Source of the DNA: Dehalococcoidia bacterium
Lineage (GTDB): Bacteria > Chloroflexota > Dehalococcoidia > SAR202 > UBA826
NCBI GenBank assembly: GCA_012965485.1
Contig: DTSF01000239.1
Coordinates: 1-8,848 of the forward strand
DNA length: 8,848 nucleotides
Direction: 5' to 3'
Part shown: positions 7,394 to 8,848 of the stretch, in pieces
How the letters are laid out: every line of letters begins with the position of its first letter
Numbering within the stretch: position 1 is the first letter of the stretch
Position numbers and translations under genes: made by a program
Notes under the pieces: generated by a model
What the model was told of the DNA's origin: nothing
What the model saw: the letters and a program-made list of their open reading frames with translations, nothing else
Database searches by the model: none

Positions 7394-7422
7394 ATTATAG
7401 CTCTTGGTGAAAGAGCGGTGTA
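7394..7422 (-). promoter_or_regulatory. Putative promoter of the amidase-led operon with an inverted repeat in the spacer
   Basis: The minus strand carries a perfect -10 hexamer TATAAT (7399-7394). The 17 bases upstream (7400-7416) are GCTCTT-GGTGA-AAGAGC on the plus strand, a perfect 6-base inverted repeat filling the whole spacer. The -35 position (TACACC, 7422-7417) matches the consensus poorly, which is common for activator-dependent promoters. Predicted transcription start near 7387 leaves about 37 nt before the amidase start, including its GGAGGA site. A regulator bound to the repeat would sit between the two promoter elements. Confidence 0.5.
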
Positions 7423-7458
7423 AGTAGGAGATTTATCAAAGCTGAGCAACTCTTATTC

Positions 7459-7517
7459 ACCCGGAGTTTCGGGTAAGAACTTCTGAAGGAAAAGAATAAA
7501 TACCTACCCGAAATTTT
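7459..7517. repeat. Overlapping CCCG/CGGG inverted repeats upstream of the amidase operon
   Basis: TTTCGGGTA (7467-7475) and TACCCGAAA (7505-7513) form a perfect 9-base inverted repeat. The first arm also takes part in a second, shorter one: ACCCG (7459-7463) with CGGGT (7470-7474). The two pairings exclude each other. The element lies after the stop of the HTH-like gene and about 70-125 bases upstream of the predicted amidase-operon start. It could be an operator array or part of the HTH-like gene's 3' end; no clear U-tract follows, so I do not call it a terminator. Confidence 0.4.
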
Positions 7518-7521
7518 CCTA

Positions 7522-7530
7522 ACACATCGA
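7522..7530 (+). repeat. ACACATCGA intergenic word, copy 2 of 3
   Basis: Second copy of the nine-base word, located between the CCCG/CGGG repeats and the 3' end of the HTH-like gene. Confidence 0.3.
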
Positions 7531-7547
7531 TTTCAAAAAATGTGGCA

Positions 7548-7994
7548 TTACAAATCAAACAGGTTCAAGGTTTCTGGTTTGGGAGTTTTTTTTCTCACCA
7601 AATTTCCTGTTGATGAATCAGCACCTTTATCCGATCCTACCGGCCTTCCTATTTTAGGAGGGTTGTTGAGTAACTCTAGCAAATCAATTTTAGAGATTAG
7701 TACTTTAGGTCTGCCTACACTTTTTTTTGTCTGTAAATATCCCCTCTGCTGCAAACGTCCTTCACTGGTCCAAGCTTGAATAGTCGCCTTTGCTGGAAGC
7801 TTCTCCGCCTGTGCCTCACGATATAAGTATTGGGCCAATCTGTAGGCTTCATCGATATCAATCAGTTCAGGTTGATTGATTTCTTTTTCTAACTCCTTCA
7901 AGGCTTCCAAGGAATTAGTGCGGACAAGAATGTCTTTAATCACGGACAAATCAACCTTCTGGACATCAAACATACTTGGATACTGTTCCGGCAT
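7548..7994 (-). CDS. Protein of unknown function with HTH-like segment and GRP (AT-hook-like) motifs
   Basis: I do not recognise this 148-aa protein. Residues 44-66 look helical. Residues 67-110 (from LPAKATIQAWTSEGRLQQRG through GRPKVLISKIDLLELL) have the layout of a MerR/excisionase-type helix-turn-helix: a helix ending in W, the turn EGRLQ, a short wing, then a DLLELL helix. GRPK (94-97) and GRPVG (116-120) resemble AT-hook cores, and the C-terminal tail is basic (RKKTPKP). A DNA-binding role is therefore plausible but not shown. The ATG at 7994 has GAGGGG five bases upstream, which makes the gene credible. It is co-directional with the amidase operon, 197 nt upstream of it, and divergent from the GIY-YIG gene. 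Two A8 runs lie in its coding strand (plus 7586-7593 and 7721-7728). It may regulate the adjacent operon or itself. Confidence 0.72.
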   Translation of the reverse strand: MPEQYPSMFDVQKVDLSVIKDILVRTNSLEALKELEKEINQPELIDIDEAYRLAQYLYREAQAEKLPAKATIQAWTSEGRLQQRGYLQTKKSVGRPKVLISKIDLLELLNNPPKIGRPVGSDKGADSSTGNLVRKKTPKPETLNLFDL

Positions 7995-8059
7995 AACAAC
8001 CCCTCAAGAACCATGTAAGCGGATACTACACCAACTGCAGGCAAAATATAAATTCTTTG

Positions 8060-8087
8060 AAAAAATAACCGGCACGAACCGGTTATT
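8060..8087 (-). terminator. Strong intrinsic terminator (minus strand)
   Basis: AATAACCGG (8064-8072) and CCGGTTATT (8079-8087) form a perfect 9-bp stem with a 6-base loop. On the minus strand the stem runs straight into a T-tract (plus A run 8060-8065). On the plus strand no T-tract follows, so it acts on minus-strand transcription. It lies 66 bases upstream of the start of the HTH-like gene, with no annotated protein gene ending into it, so it must end a short RNA or attenuate a leader. Confidence 0.8.
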
Positions 8088-8181
8088 AAGAAGTAGGCAT
8101 AGATGCCTGGAAGGTCGTCTGTTAGAACATTGTGATCACAAACCCCTGCAAAGTTTCACCTAGAACGCTTCAGGTGCTATT
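8060..8181 (-). ncRNA. Candidate small RNA or terminator-controlled leader
   Basis: On the minus strand a possible promoter (TTCAGA at 8217-8212, 18-base spacer, TATTAA at 8193-8188) would start transcription near 8181. The RNA would then hold a hairpin CACCT-GAA/TTC-AGGTG (8157-8176, one bulged base, CGC/GCG loop), a short hairpin AGGCA-TGCCT (8097-8106, plus/minus complementary) and the strong terminator hairpin at 8064-8087. Total length is about 120 nt. No coding frame of useful length is seen on this strand. I do not recognise a known RNA family. It could be a free small RNA or a 5' leader of the HTH-like gene in which the terminator decides read-through. The promoter part is weak; the structural part is direct from the sequence. 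Confidence 0.4.
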
Positions 8182-8220
8182 ACTCTATTAATATCTTCAG
8201 TCTGATCGTATTCTGAACTG

Positions 8221-8229
8221 ACACATCGA
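8221..8229 (+). repeat. ACACATCGA intergenic word, copy 3 of 3
   Basis: Third copy of the nine-base word, 20 bases upstream of the GTG start of the GIY-YIG gene and just upstream of the -35 candidate of the minus-strand small RNA. Confidence 0.3.
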
Positions 8230-8249
8230 AAATAGAGCGAGGCTACCTA

Positions 8250-8848
8250 GTGACTTTTTCCAATCCACTGTCTAAAAATGAAAGATTTTTGCCAGCCTAT
8301 CATCCTAATTTCGACTGGTTTTACCAAAACCTGGATGATTGTGAATACTGGAGCTGTGAAAACACAGCCGATTGTATAGTGTTTGAAAACGATACTCCGT
8401 CAAAAATCCATCTCCTCGCCACCCAAGGTGATGGTCATATGATGAACCTTTGCCATCAACATGCCAGTGATGCTGAAAAAGAAGAGATCAGCAAATGCAC
8501 CACAGGGCACTGTTTTAATATCAAACCTTCAAAGTACGAAAAATGCTTTGAATGCAACACCGAGAAGTCCAACACAAAATACAGCAGGTACATACATGAA
8601 GCCTCTCCGATAAAGGACGCTCAGGGAGAAGGGTTATTTCACGTTTACGTATTAAGCCTTTCAGATAAAACTTTTTATGTAGGCCACACCAGTGATCTTC
8701 GCCTGAGACTGGCTGAACATAAATCAGGCAAAGCGACGGACACCGCAGGAAAACAACCACAACTTGTGTGGTTTGCGGAGGCCTCGACGAGAAAATCCGC
8801 CGCCGCACTTGAGATCGACATAAAAAAGCTGCGCGATAAGAATGATCG
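8250..8848 (+). CDS. GIY-YIG nuclease-domain protein with Cys/His-rich N-terminal region (partial at right edge)
   Basis: I translated this frame by hand: 199 codons stay open from GTG at 8250 to the window end. The first in-frame ATG is near 8438, so the GTG is chosen on the GAGG site (8239-8242) seven bases upstream and on continuity with the Cys-rich region. Residues 131-199 form a GIY-YIG nuclease domain: HVYVLSLSDKTFYVGHTSDL with Y133 and Y143, then R151/R153, H157 and the likely metal-binding E188 in LEIDIKKL. The N-terminal 115 residues are unusual, with C31, C36, C42, C68, H69, H71, C83, H87, C88 and a CxxC at C99-C102, suggesting one or more zinc-binding folds that I do not recognise. 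GIY-YIG domains cut DNA in repair, homing and restriction proteins. Which of these applies cannot be told. It diverges from the HTH-like gene and the small RNA candidate. Confidence 0.8.
   Translation, partial: MTFSNPLSKNERFLPAYHPNFDWFYQNLDDCEYWSCENTADCIVFENDTPSKIHLLATQGDGHMMNLCHQHASDAEKEEISKCTTGHCFNIKPSKYEKCFECNTEKSNTKYSRYIHEASPIKDAQGEGLFHVYVLSLSDKTFYVGHTSDLRLRLAEHKSGKATDTAGKQPQLVWFAEASTRKSAAALEIDIKKLRDKND

Noticed and set aside
8130..8141. Palindrome TTGTGATCACAA resembling a CRP/FNR half-site pair
   Set aside because: The TGTGA and TCACA halves overlap instead of being separated by six bases, so it does not fit a CRP site; a chance palindrome or part of the small RNA is more likely.
7876..8163. 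Plus-strand open frame of 95 codons
   Set aside because: It overlaps the 5' end of the HTH-like gene, crosses the terminator hairpin, has no clear ribosome-binding site and no recognisable protein features.
8521..8808. Minus-strand open frame of 95 codons
   Set aside because: It is antisense to the GIY-YIG domain, which has clear family motifs on the plus strand.
1..8848. CRISPR array, tRNA, rRNA, transposase or insertion-sequence ends
   Set aside because: I looked for regularly spaced repeats, cloverleaf-like segments and terminal inverted repeats and saw none.

Overview
The window is bacterial DNA, moderately AT-rich by eye. Genes are densely packed, with clear Shine-Dalgarno sites and some GTG starts. 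Gene content points to a chromosomal catabolic region: a molybdenum hydroxylase, a luciferase-like F420/FMN oxidoreductase, two short-chain dehydrogenases (SDRs), a GMC flavin oxidase/dehydrogenase, an extended-SDR threonine-dehydrogenase-like enzyme and an amidase. This mix is typical of uncultivated marine or soil heterotrophs that oxidise complex organic matter. The SAR202-like Chloroflexota are one lineage rich in such enzymes, but no marker gene is present, so this placement is only a guess.

Layout. (1) 1-472, minus: N-terminal fifth of a xanthine-dehydrogenase-family molybdopterin subunit, cut by the window edge. (2) 473-668: divergent intergenic region with TAATC-type repeats. (3) 669-1613, plus: LLM-class oxidoreductase. 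Its stop overlaps the stop of the convergent gene by 4 nt. (4) 1610-7350, minus: five co-directional genes read from right to left: amidase, SDR, GMC oxidoreductase, second SDR, threonine-dehydrogenase-like enzyme. Gaps are 26, 64, 106 and 19 nt. A plausible promoter lies at 7394-7422, and its 17-nt spacer is a perfect inverted repeat. (5) 7548-7994, minus: a 148-aa protein of unknown function with an HTH-like segment and GRP (AT-hook-like) motifs. (6) 7995-8249: non-coding region with a strong minus-strand intrinsic terminator preceded by two hairpins. This is either a small RNA or a terminator-controlled leader of the HTH-like gene. (7) 8250-8848, plus: a GTG-started gene, cut by the right edge, with a Cys/His-rich N-terminal region followed by a GIY-YIG nuclease domain.

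How the genes may work together (inference): the five-gene block reads as a catabolic operon. An amide would be hydrolysed, and the released alcohols or hydroxy-acids oxidised in steps by the GMC enzyme, the SDRs and the threonine-dehydrogenase-like enzyme. The molybdenum hydroxylase and LLM oxidoreductase could supply ring or carbon hydroxylation on the same or related substrates. The substrate cannot be read from the sequence. The right-hand part (HTH-like protein, structured RNA, GIY-YIG protein) looks functionally separate and is the least explained part of the window. No CRISPR array, rRNA, tRNA, transposase or insertion sequence was seen.
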